A stretch of DNA of 64,000 nt, from positions 56,059,040 through 56,123,039 of the forward strand of contig OX359265.1 of the NCBI GenBank assembly GCA_947179155.2. Reading direction: 5' to 3'. The translations under genes were made by a program, and so were the position numbers. This stretch comes from Hedera helix. Taxonomy: Eukaryota > Streptophyta > Magnoliopsida > Apiales > Araliaceae. Below are positions 1-11,670 of the stretch, piece by piece (positions within the stretch are counted from its first letter, which is position 1; each line of letters opens with the position of its first letter). The notes under the pieces are model-generated. The model was not told the origin of the DNA. It made no database searches and saw only the letters and a list, made by a program, of their open reading frames with translations.

Positions 1-1370
1 AACATTAAATTAATGGTTGGTGGCTTGGTGCAACATCTACACGGGGACCGACTGTGATAGATTCTTCCTAAATATTCCGTCCATTTTAATATATTAATCG
101 CTTTAAATTTTTTAATTTTTTTTTAATTTAATAGTCGTTTCTCTCTTATCAAAAGTAAAAAGTTATTTATATTCTTATAATACCTCTAATTTCTCTAATT
201 TTTTTAAGAAAATAAATTCTCATAAAAAAATTATTTTATTCCTCTATTTATTTAACATTTTCTAATAAAAATATACGAACAAATATGAAAATTAAGACTT
301 ATATTAATTATAAAATAATGATATTTTTAATATGTGTGTTTTACATTATCACTACTAATAAATTGGAATGGAGTGAATAATATTACGTTTGAATTGAAGA
401 ATTAGAATAAATGATGGAATGGATTATTAAATTGAATGATTCATTCATATTTTATTCTAGATATAATGAGTCGTTTCATTCTAACTGTAATAAGTTATTT
501 TATACATTCTCTTAATAAATGGAATTTAAAATTTTAGGAAAAATATAAATAATTCATTCTATTTTAATGAAGTAACTAAATACTAATTTTTTTTAATTTC
601 ATAAAAATAAAATATCTTATTTTTTTAATTCAAACCGTAATATAAGTTATAAGATCGTAAGTACAGCTACTACAGTACATTTGCAGAATATGCCAAAGAA
701 GAAAAACAGAAGACAAAAAAAATTAAAAAAATAATGTGTAAAGTAAAAAGTGAAAACCGCCTCCCATAAACACCAAAAGGATTATCCTTGCCAGCTCGAA
801 TTAATGGCTTTAAACTCACGATTAAATTGGAGGAATGAAAATAAAAATAAAAAAATTATTTTTATGAAAGAAAAAAAAATATTTTGGTTATTTCAATGAA
901 ATAAAATAGACCATTTTCGTTCTTTCTATGTTTATAAATTTTATTTATTGAGAGAGGTTATGAAATTAATTATTGCAACTTGAATGAAATTAATCATTCT
1001 ATTTTTCATTATACTTTTTTCTCTATTTCTTTCATTTATCCATTTTATTCATTTGATTCAAATGTAACATTAGTTAGGTGAGTTGAATAAAGGAGGTTGC
1101 TTTTTAAGTGATGTGCCATTTCCACTTAAATTTGATTAAGACGATGAACGGGTTAAATCATTTTTTTATCATTATACTTGATCTTAATTTATAAATATAT
1201 TATTGAATTGATTTTTTTACAATCGCATTATTATCTTGAATTTTTTTTACAAAACTTGAAGTTTTCGTCAAAGACTGTTTACTATTTAACATAAAAATGA
1301 CGTGACAGTATTAATATTTACAAATACATCATTGAACTGAAAGTCGATTTACAGTTGAATCATTGAAAGA
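1..1370. other. AT-rich intergenic DNA, no gene seen
   Basis: This stretch is AT-rich with many short A and T runs and frequent stops in every frame. I see no exon, RNA gene or convincing transposon end in it. Some segments around 400-560 and 840-1060 contain repeated 'attcatt'-type words that look like decayed MITE sequence, but no pair of inverted termini could be fixed. Confidence 0.5.
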
Positions 1371-1373
1371 GAA

Positions 1374-1420
<47 letters not shown>

Positions 1421-1540
1421 CCTCTCCGTTACACACAAAAAAATAGTTTTGATTTTTAAAAATTAATTTGAGGTATTTTAAAAATAAATTTTTATTTAAT
1501 AATAATAATAATAATAATAACAATAAATAATAATAATAAT
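1374..1540. repeat. Interrupted (TAA)n microsatellite
   Basis: Two runs of TAA/AAT triplets (about 1375-1420 and 1497-1540) are separated by about 75 bp containing a 'ccctctccgtta' word. A similar word, 'ccttctccgtta', follows the second run, so the whole unit looks partly duplicated. Long poly-Ile or poly-Leu reading frames here are products of the triplet repeat and are not genes. Confidence 0.85.
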
Positions 1541-1989
1541 ACCTTCTCCGTTATACAAAAAAATAAAAAAAAATAAAGATATTTTTTTAAAATACCCCAA
1601 ATTAATAAAGAACTAAGTAAATGGTTATCGTGAAACTCATTCGTTTGATTTGTGACCGAAAATGTATGACTCGAGAAAAGAATGCATGGATGTAATAAAC
1701 AAAAAATGATGAAATCTTAAACATTTTAAGAGCATATATACAACTGCTGTCATTAATAGATGACAGAAACGCATTTATATAACCTAATGGGGTAGTTCCT
1801 GATGACCCGGCAGGTTATTAGACAGCCATAGGTGTATACATAACACAGTCATATGTGGCTACATACCTACCCCATATTACTATTCTTAGGTCCACATATA
1901 GACCTGGTGAGTCCAATACAACTAGGCAAAGGCCTCACACCCAATGGGCTACTGGGGCAAACGTTGTCCCTTTAGCAATAAAAGGCATA

Positions 1990-3020
1990 AAAAAATCCCT
2001 ATAACCTTAATACTTTATTATGAGATTTACCAAAAAAATAGACAAATAATATGACAATGTCTTAAAACGGACTTCACTCGACAGGAGTCTATTGGTAGGT
2101 TTTAAGTGTAAAAAATATAGATACACCCAAGTTTGAAAAAGTCACACTGGACCCCAAATAGTATAATAAATGCCCTTATCTACTAAGTGACCTAAACTTC
2201 TATATAACAGGCTAACTATGTAAGGAGCCATAACAACCTTTTGATCTCCAACAGCTAAATGTAAAGCCACGGTTATGTACTTGTTGGAAATTCTTTGGGC
2301 ATTGGCATAAAACATGAACTTATTAAGAAAAAAAAGTAAGAACCCTACATGTTATATTGTATATGGATCAATTTTACCTCGCGAGGTGCTCTAACAAGTA
2401 CTATAATGCAATTAGTGTAAGAAAGATTGTTGTTTTCTTTAAACTACCTATCGATCTCATCGACAGGTGCGTGCCTTCCTTAACAGTAGAGACTTCCATG
2501 CCAGACAGAAATAGACCCAAGAGGAAAGAAACATCTAACACTATGATAGACATTAGACCGAGTGGTAGGAGGAAATAATTAAAATTCACACTATAATATG
2601 CAATAAACGTCGTTATAACATTCTTGCTCGTCGAAAAATTTAGGGTGAAAAGTTTAATACGGTCATAAATTCCAACCTTCCACCATTGATTTGTGAAGTG
2701 AGATTCCATCCGAGCCATCCATTTAGCCCAAGAAGGTGAAAACGTAGGATAATATCTTAAGCCCTTATTTTTAAACTAACATTTTCATGATAAGTTGTCC
2801 CCTTTTATTATCAACGGCATACCTTTATACATAGGGAATTCTATAGCGAACAATGGTGAAGAATTATCATTAAAGTTAAGGCCAATCATATAAACTAAAG
2901 GCAACCCATTAGGAATGATAATCGTCAAGTTTGTTTGGGGATAAATCTCTGATTGTCATTCAAGAAAGTATCTAATGTTTGTCGGAACGTAAGGATGCTC
3001 AGTCCCTAGAGGGGACCCCA
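1990..3020 (-). pseudogene. Plant mobile domain (PMD/MAIN-like) protein remnant
   Basis: Reading the minus strand from about 3010 downward gives a recognisable plant-mobile-domain (aminotransferase-like, PF10536-type) protein. An N-terminal piece contains 'HPYVPTNIRYFLE'. It is followed by 'YYPTFSPSWAKWM' (about 2755-2710), then 'QWWKVGIYDRIKLFTL', 'FLLPLGLMSIIVLDVSFLLG', and a later block at about 2330-2165 with 'VVMAPYIVSLLYRSLGHLV'. In this family the KVGIYDAI-like and G-x-M-T-x-T-L-x-D-V-A-x-L-x-G blocks are hallmarks. The frame is broken several times by stops and shifts, so it cannot make a full protein. PMD genes travel inside Mutator-like and Ty3 elements as well as existing as host genes (MAIN/MAIL). 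No transposase or LTR is visible beside this copy, so the carrier is unknown. Confidence 0.7.
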
Positions 3021-3109
3021 TAATTGATATGAAGAAGATGAAAAATCGGGGGAAAAGAAACGTGCCGGTAGAACTAAGATTAAGGCTCAATTTATAAGCA
3101 ATGAATCAC

Positions 3110-4265
3110 TTACCTAATTGGATACTGAAGCGGTTTAGAAAAATAGTGGGAAGTTATACAGCTACGTGATTTTTAAATTTAAATTTTTTTTCATGCCAAA
3201 ATAAATGTGAACTTATTTAATGCGATAAATTAATACATTTATTATATTAAATAAAATGAGCATTTGTTGAGTACCTATATTTTACCAGATTATTGATAAA
3301 ATATAATTAAAAAGAAAAATACTAAAATACTCTTAAATTAGTAAAAGATATTAACTATTAATTAAGGGTATCGTAGGCCTTGTTGTAGGACCAATACCAT
3401 AACGATGTATGACAGATAAGCTAAAACGACTAAGAATTGAAGCGGTTAAGAGTCTTAATCCCCACTATTAGTAGTTATGAGAAGTTAGAAAGATTGTGTG
3501 TGAAAATTACACAACTTATCAAGAAGAGAAAAATTATAAATAGCTATATCCCAATCAAAAAGAAAGACACATGAACTCATCATCAACAAATGTATACAAC
3601 TCCCTTCTCCAGAGTAATTATCTTAAGAATATGATTAAATACTTGTCGGGCACATTGCCAGGAAATTTGTAAAGTAAGAATTAATTTAGTTATAGTATAT
3701 GTAATCAATTTTCAATCCCGTGTTATTGAAATTGTTGTAATTAAAACAATTTTCAATCTCATGCTATTGAAAATTGTACTTGTGTAATTGTACCAATTGT
3801 TGAATGTTTTAAAAAATTCTTGAGTCTAAGATATCGAACATATAATTATTTGATTTTTAATAAATAATTTTTATTATTGAATTGTTTATTATCTAAAATA
3901 ATTTTTCAACAATAGCATAAAACTAATATTTGATTTTTTGTCCACAGAGACATGAAACTAAAAAAAAGGTGAAGCAAATCAAACTTTATAGATTCCCAAA
4001 AAGAGTCTAGTTATCCCTGTTCTTTTTCTTTAAAAAAAAATTCCAGACCAAAGAATTTGATCATCTAAGCCCTAAAAATCAAACACACAGGAATAAGGGT
4101 ATTCCTTCGGACATAAAAATTACAAGTTGGAAGTCCATAAATATTTAAACACAAGCTCACTACCGGTTCGGGGATTAGGACAAGTACTCTGAGAGTTGTT
4201 TTTGACCATTCTATTTGTCTGACTTTCAAGTTGATTCGCCACGAGCAGCCACTAATATAAAAATT
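3110..4265. other. Intergenic, probable decayed retroelement or MITE debris
   Basis: No coding exon is supported. A pair of near-identical words containing 'caattttcaat' and 'attgaaattgt' (about 3700-3780) is a small local duplication. The segment 3540-3680 resembles the end of an LTR in composition, but no TG...CA pair with a target duplication could be fixed. Confidence 0.35.
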
Positions 4266-4267
4266 AA

Positions 4268-4520
4268 TACTTCTTCCGTTTTACATTAAAATTTATTATT
4301 AACTTTTAAAAATTAATATGATATATTTTTAAATTCAAAAAAAATAAAATAATTCAAAACAATAAATCTTATAATGAGTTAGAGTTATTAGATAGTTTAT
4401 AATATTCATTATTTTATCGATAAAATTATGTCAATATCAATTTTGAGTTTAAAAATATTATAAGTTAATTTTAAAAAATCAATAATGATCTTCTAAAATA
4501 TTTTAGAAGAGAAGTGAGTA
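4268..4520. mobile_element. Stowaway-like MITE (family A)
   Basis: A segment of about 250 bp is bounded by imperfect inverted repeats. The left end reads 'cttcttccgttttac...'. The reverse complement of the right end reads 'ctcacttctcttct...'. TA sits at both borders, as expected for a Tc1/mariner-type target site. The interior carries 'cataataaatctt'-like and 'gtcaatatcaattttgag' words that recur at about 28.4, 59.7 and 61.5 kb, so at least four copies of one family are present in the window. Confidence 0.65.
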
Positions 4521-5289
4521 ATAATACTAATAATATTTGACAACTTTTAGACTCAAAAGAGTTCACCCTTCCGCACCAAGGTTATGGAAATTTAATAAGA
4601 AAATGGCACCCAAAAAAGTGGGAGGGAAGGGAGGGAGTATATTGCAACAGAGGACTTGCAGAAAGGATCGCCAATAATTTCTATAGAAAATGAAAGTGAA
4701 AACTAATAAAAGCTATACGCAGAAGTAGTAAAATATTGCATCTGAAGATACGATAGCCGAGCCTCAAGATTGGATCAAAGAACACAAAAGAGGGTGAAAC
4801 GATATGAGATTAGATGCGATAGCAGACCAATCAATGAGCTTAATGCGAAAAACAGAATATTCTAGAAACATAAATTTTATTACAGAAGAAACTATTCAAG
4901 CAAAAGACGTGCAAGCAATAAAGCATAAACTTTGGCAATCAATGCTTTCATGCGGGCACTTCTCTCTTCAGTCTTCAGCCACTTGCACAAGAACACTAGC
5001 AAGGAAATCGTGCAATACCCAAATTATTTGGGGATAGAAAAATGGAATATTACAGAATTAAATTCAAAACAATAAACATAAACAAGCCTTTGATCATGAA
5101 ATACAGCAGTCAGATTCCCAGCCAGCCTTTAATGTAATTCATACCCAGCAGATTATTTCACTTGAAAAAAATTCAACTATCAATAAACAACTTTGTATTA
5201 CACTTTTAATGGATATAACCTTGCAACTTCAGAACACAAACCAAAGACTTGAACATTAGACCTTTACGTCTGTGTAAACACCAAAACCA

Positions 5290-5385
5290 AACCCCAAGGG
5301 GCGGAAGAAATGGCAGAGGCCTTGAGGAATAACCACAAGGTCATTGGTTCCAATCCTCATACTAGGGGCCAAAATTACCTATCAA
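5290..5385 (+). mobile_element. tRNA-derived SINE fragment
   Basis: The segment contains a Pol III A-box-like word (TGGCAGAGGCC) and, about 35 bp later, a B-box-like word (GGTTCCAATCC), the layout of a tRNA-derived SINE head. A second copy lies at about 7.85-7.96 kb in the opposite orientation with nearly the same sequence between the boxes. It is not a tRNA gene because no cloverleaf or anticodon stem can be drawn. Confidence 0.65.
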
Positions 5386-6248
5386 AAGAAAAAACATCAT
5401 AACCATCAACAAGGGAATATAAGATTTTCTTCTATAAACCAGTGAACCTACTAACACATTGCAGCTTGGGACCGAAGATAGGCAGTCTAACGATTCAAGC
5501 CCAAACCCGAGCTCTCAAATCAAATCAACACTCCATCCACTATTCCAAGAACACATGGGTCATCTTGGCCCACTGCAAGTTCACCCAAAAGCCATAACAA
5601 GTTATCGGTATTCATGGTAGTAGAGTTGAGAGACCTCATGTACACGTAAGTACATACCATGTGTTTCAATGCTGAACTGGAATATTACAGACATCCATGA
5701 TTTTATGGATCTTAGAACACCAAGTTGGAGCCATATATATAGTTAAAAGAACGACTGGGTTCGAGGCCAGGTATGAATAATTATATCTTTATGCATGAAA
5801 TACTTGAAGAAAAGGATACACTAAATTAATACAGCCTTGAAGGTTCCTAATCACAATCACCGGGTAAAAGCAAAACATGCCAATGCCCACACACAGATCC
5901 CTATTCCAAATATAATAGATAAGTTTCAAAAACCATACTAACTAATGTGCCCTCACATATGTGCACACATAGTGAAAAAGAAGTTCATGTCTGAGGTTTA
6001 GAAATGGAAAGGGGACAACAAGATAATGGAAATTTATAGTAAACGCGACCAGAATACATTTGATATAAAAAAGAATAAAAATAAGGTAACAAACTATCTC
6101 CTAAATATAAATTTTTATATGGCATCCAATGTTATTAACATAAGCATTCATCCATCCTATTTTTTTAAGCGAGGCCTACAACAGATAAAATGGCACATTT
6201 GATTAAGCAAAAGTACCAGTACACCACATGGATCCGCATGATGGATAT

Positions 6249-9200
6249 TTAGCTTCCCAGGACTCTCCGAGGATCAAGCTGCCCACTGCAGTAACTTGAA
6301 GGAACAGTAGAGAGTTCCTGCCTTCCTCTCCACTCCTCACCAGGCTTCAGTGTAATAGGTTTTTCCACTGCTGCAGCCTCAACACAAAGCGTATGTTTGT
6401 ACTCGTCGTCTCCAAAATCAGCCATAGTCTTTGCCTTCTTATCCCAAGGATTCCACACAACTGATGTTGGAAGAAAATGAAGAACATTGGAACAACCAGT
6501 TTTTACCTTCAGTTATCAAACTTGAAAAGCTACTAATCGACCCAGAAATGGAATGAAGATAAGATAATTCTTTAACATAGAAGCAAACACTGATACTACA
6601 TTAGTCAGCACCTTCATTTATTAAATTTCTTATAACAACTTGAAGGAGCTGATATAGTGGGGATCTCTTAGGTTCATGAATTTAGCTGTTTACTAAATGA
6701 AGTTATGTACTGCAAAATTTGTAGCGCTGATGTCTAGGGATACGCATTCCAACTCAAAATTTGAACGAAGATTCTGATTAGTCAGATTTCTGACTTCAAA
6801 TTTCAGACCCTTCCAGTTATGGTAGTTCATTTATCTGCTACCAGGCATGCCTAAAGTAGTACATCAGTAAGTACATTTATAAGGGTAACTATACAAGCCA
6901 TTAGTCAAGAAGACTACAAGCACATATACAACAAGAGAAGAAAAGACAGTGTTCCCACATTACCTAATAGTTCAGGCACTCTATAAATATATAAAAAGAA
7001 TATCATGACTAGTTTTTATTAAACACAAGGCATATTGTCGAACTAAGCACTTCAAAAAGCTATAAGAATATGAGAATATACTAAGAAGTGGATATTTCTA
7101 TGTATAATACATAAATTAGCAATTCTTTAGCAAAAAGTTGTATATGGTCATCTCACCAGCATCTGGAAGTCCATCCTTGCGAATCACAAACGTCCGTTTC
7201 TTTTCATGATCCATAATTGCTACCTTTGTTGGTGTGCTGAGATATATTTTGTCCACCTAATTAAGAATAGCTAAATCATATAAGAATTAACAGAACAAGG
7301 GAGAGCAGGGAGAATGAGAGGAGGGGGGGGACAAGGAATGAACTCCCAATCTTACTTCTGATTCAAAAGTAATTGCATCCCCTTGTTCAGTGAATCTCTC
7401 CTTATTCTGCATATTGTCAAGATAGTCCAGCGTCTCCAATCCTTCAACCCGTACTTCACTGAATACGAGTAAATTAATTAAAAGACAATCAAAGGTGAGG
7501 GTTGTATATTCCACACAAGTTATCCAACATCATTATATCTACACATTTGAGCAAGAAAGATCGATCTATTTAAACTAATTTTTACAGATATAAATGATTA
7601 ATGTAGAGAGAGTAGACCAATATTGATGCTAAGGGTAATTTATGTTGCAGGACATACTTATATTTCCCTCCCATCCATGTACAACGTAGAACTGCTTAAA
7701 AACCAATGAGCAAAGCCGTTAAACTGCAAAAGTAATAAGAATTTCACCAATAGTATATATGAATTCCATATTTTTTTTATAAAGAAGTATTTGTGCGTAT
7801 TCTGTTTCATTTTTAATTTAATTTTTTTATTTGGTAGGTAAATTAACTCCAAATATGAGGTTTGGAACCAATGACCTTGAGGTTCTTCCTCAAGGCCTCT
7901 GCCATTTCTCCCACCCCTTGAGGTTACATGTCCATTGTTTAATCTAATAAAATTTTTCAAAAAATTAGCCTCTGGTCGGGTTTACTTTTAATCAAATTTA
8001 GGTAAGTGTTATCTTGAAACAACAATTAACACTTCATTATGAGAAGGCTACTGAACCTCCAAAGATAGCTTCTATGTCCCCTTTCAAAAAGGAGAAATTA
8101 AAAATTATGAAAAAGACTCTACTGACCATTAAGGGTGTAAAAAAATATCAACAGATCATTAAGAATAACAGAATGGACAAATTTCAAAATCACATCAAAG
8201 TGAAATAAAAAAAACCATGCAAGTACCTGATATCCGACACAGAGAAATAGGTATGATATGCAAATGTAAATGTAAATGGCTTCCCATCAATGTTGGTATT
8301 TCTGATACGAGAGGTCAACACCAAATCTCCTCCAGGTCCAAGAGTAACCCTCAACCGGAACTCGAAACTATGAAAAATATATATGAAAATGTAAAAAACA
8401 TCTATAGAAGTTGCTATTTACCAGTATTCAATTATACAATCTTCATATGCAAGAATTCAAGGAAATCCTAAAATTTATACCTATGCGGAAAGATCTTTAG
8501 ATCTTCTTCAGAGGGCTTAAGGATCAAATCAACAAAAGCCTTACTCGAGGAGTTTGTCGGGAAAGGAGGAGGGTCAGTGTCAATGCTCCAAACCCTGTTT
8601 CTAGCAAACCCATGCTGCTCAAGATAGCCATGGTTCAAGAACTGCATATATAGAAGAAAGTTTCCTTCAACAAGGTGAACCCGATCAATACAAAGTGCAA
8701 AGGTAAAAGGTTGAGAAGCACATACTTGAGGGAAGCATATAGGAATACCTCCACGTATTGCCTTTGGAGGCTTGAAAATTGCCTGTATAAATATAGATAA
8801 CAGAAGTAGATATGTAGACGGATACTTGTTTTAAAAGAATACCTAATGCACCAAGAAATGGGGTGGGGAGAAAAGATAAAGGATATATTCATTTTACTAG
8901 ATAAAAAATGAAAACAGCACTCCAAAACAAGACTAGTGAACCTATAAAGAACATTAGGAAGGATTAGATAGAGAAACTCCATATCCTGCAGGGGATTTCT
9001 AAGATTACAGAATTGAAAATTTAAATTTATTTCAGGCTCAATTGATGAATGACCTACGATGTTTGAGCAATGAACCCCACCATGGCTAATGATATTGCCA
9101 AAGCTAATATTGTTATTCCAACAACAAGAGAGTCTTTTATCTTGTGTTTAAAGAGTGGTACTTTACTGTAACATTAACAAAAATTTCTTTGACAATCACT

Positions 9201-11604
9201 TTCATACCATTTTAAACAATAATTTCAAACCTGATCTCTAAAATTGAAACTTAGAACAATCGTCCTGTCCCGATCTATTTGTGAGTACACCTTTTAGGGG
9301 TTCCAACATACAACAGACATTTTCCCAAAACAGTGATAGGGAAAACAATCCATTAACTACAATGGTTGATGATATTGCCAAAGCTAATATTTGTTATTCC
9401 CACAATAAGAGCTTAGTGTTGCATCTTGTGTTTAAAGAGTGGTACCTTTCTGTGACATTAACAAATATTTCTCTGACAATAATTTTTACCTGCTCTTTTT
9501 TTTAACTCCATGTTTGTACATGGGTGGCACCCCCTTGGTGCCTCCTTTAATGTGCTTTTTTACTTAATAAAAACGATGTGGTCATTTTTCAAAGTTAAGT
9601 ACATTCCTATTTTTTAACAAGGACCAGAAGCTTCGCTCAACTAAATTTTATTTAAAACTTGAAGATTGGAGAGCATATTAGATTGAACAAATAATCATCC
9701 CATAATCACAAAGATGTCAAAGTCTGAGATGTAAGATTAACATCTTTTCACTTGTTGAATTAGCTTTGTATAAAAGTTGGTGACCGCATGTTGAGACTGT
9801 TTGTATTGGCTTTTTTAAAATCAGATTATTGCTTTTTAAGAAACAAAAGGCAATACCTCATATGTTTGGATTGGCTTATTTGGTCCAGAAATTCAGATAT
9901 TGCCAAAATCTAAAAATAGGAAAGGATCCTCTGAGCCTTTATTTTAAACCATCTCCTCTAGTTTAGCATAGTAATGCATCTAATTCATACTAAAGCAAAC
10001 TTTCCCAGCATTTGCGACCACTCTCTAACTTCCAATCTCAATTTCCAAAATTCTCGTGTCACAAGTCATTACAGAAGAATTAGTTTTAAACATTTTTCAG
10101 CACCCACTCTAATCTCCTAAAATACCCATTTCAGATTTTAGCCTATAAATGGAACAAGCTGCCATTTATTTTCTATATCAACTTTCTTGATAACTTCCAG
10201 ATCAATTGAACAACGCCCTAGGGAACTCTAAAAAGTTCTCTTCAGTCAAGAAACTAAACTAACCAGCCTACAGAAACTACTGAGAGCTGACATATAAACA
10301 TTAGAACCCAAACACATCTTGTGGACCTTTATTCAGCATCAAAACTATGAGCTAAATACCTTTAAAAAGAGGATATAGTCATGAAATATAACTGTCTGCT
10401 TCACGCAATAAAATTCAACTACTTCGTAAGAGATATAAACATAAGTGGATGCTTAATCTACTGAAAGCATTAATTGTTGTGCTTGCCTTTGTCCACGGGG
10501 ATTCAACAAATAAAGCAATCAAGTAAAACAGCAAGGAAGTGAATGGTACCTTACTACTGACAAAAAGCAACTCCTCCCCATAATCATTCTTCCAAGATGT
10601 CACATGGCCCCCATACAAATATACCTGTATAAAAGGACAAGAACATAAACTAATAAACTCTATCAATCTGCAATGAGATGAGCCATTGCGATTGTGGGAT
10701 TTTTTAAACCTGGTTATCTAAGGACTTTGACGATATAAATTGTTGAAGATCAAACTTCTTAAAGCCAAAAATAAATAAATAAATTGGTGAAGACTGTTGA
10801 TTTATGTGTTTAATGGTTTAATGATGATATCCTGATAACATGTTTTGTATGGAGTTGATTTCTATTAGCAGGCTTGGAATAAAAAGGATGGACTGAACAA
10901 TAATTCCTTCTACCGAAATTGGGCTAAACAGATATTCTGGAGATTTCGTGGAGGCCCAATGACATAATGCTGCATAAAGCTGCCTACTGGAGTAGGTCCT
11001 TAAGGAGTCATATAGGGCAACTTGTAAGGTTTTCTAGCCCAAAGGATTTTAATTGCAAGGTATATTATTTAATTGCTGGAAAAATAATTAACATGGACTA
11101 AAATACTGCCGTTAAGAAAACAGAATAAATCATACCAAAAACTGATTTAATTGGGACTCTATCAGTTTAGTCATTCCTTATCATATCAAATCTGTTTTGC
11201 TGATATCTTTTCCTTTAATAAAGATTTTTCAAATTGTTTTATTTAGAAAATCAAAATCTTTGAAAAGGTGATTTGGAAAATTATCCTCTCATACCCGTTA
11301 GCTTCAATATCACGCTGCTGATTTCCTGTTCTATTCCAACTGTGATCTGGGGTATTTTGGTTACCAATTTCTTCTATATATATATATATATATACACTTA
11401 TCTCGGCCAAAATCATTTGAGCAATTGTTTAGACATGATTTTCAAAGTTATATCAAAATCATGATCCTTCCCATAAAACTGATTGAGCTGATTTTGCTAT
11501 AGATCTTATCCCTTAATTCAAGCTATTTATAGTTCAAATTCAAACCCTTCCTTAACAACTTGATTCTATCTTCCGTTGGGTAATGAAGCCCTTGTCACTG
11601 GATC

Positions 11605-11670
<66 letters not shown>

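Noticed and set aside
1329..1523. Reading frame of poly-Ile and poly-Leu
   Set aside because: It is the translation of a TAA microsatellite.
4804..5037. 77-codon frame downstream of the epimerase
   Set aside because: No recognisable domain; composition and position suit 3' flanking DNA.
5330..5365. B-box-like GGTTCCAATCC as part of a tRNA gene
   Set aside because: No acceptor or anticodon stems can be drawn, and a second copy in an intron shows that it is a SINE.
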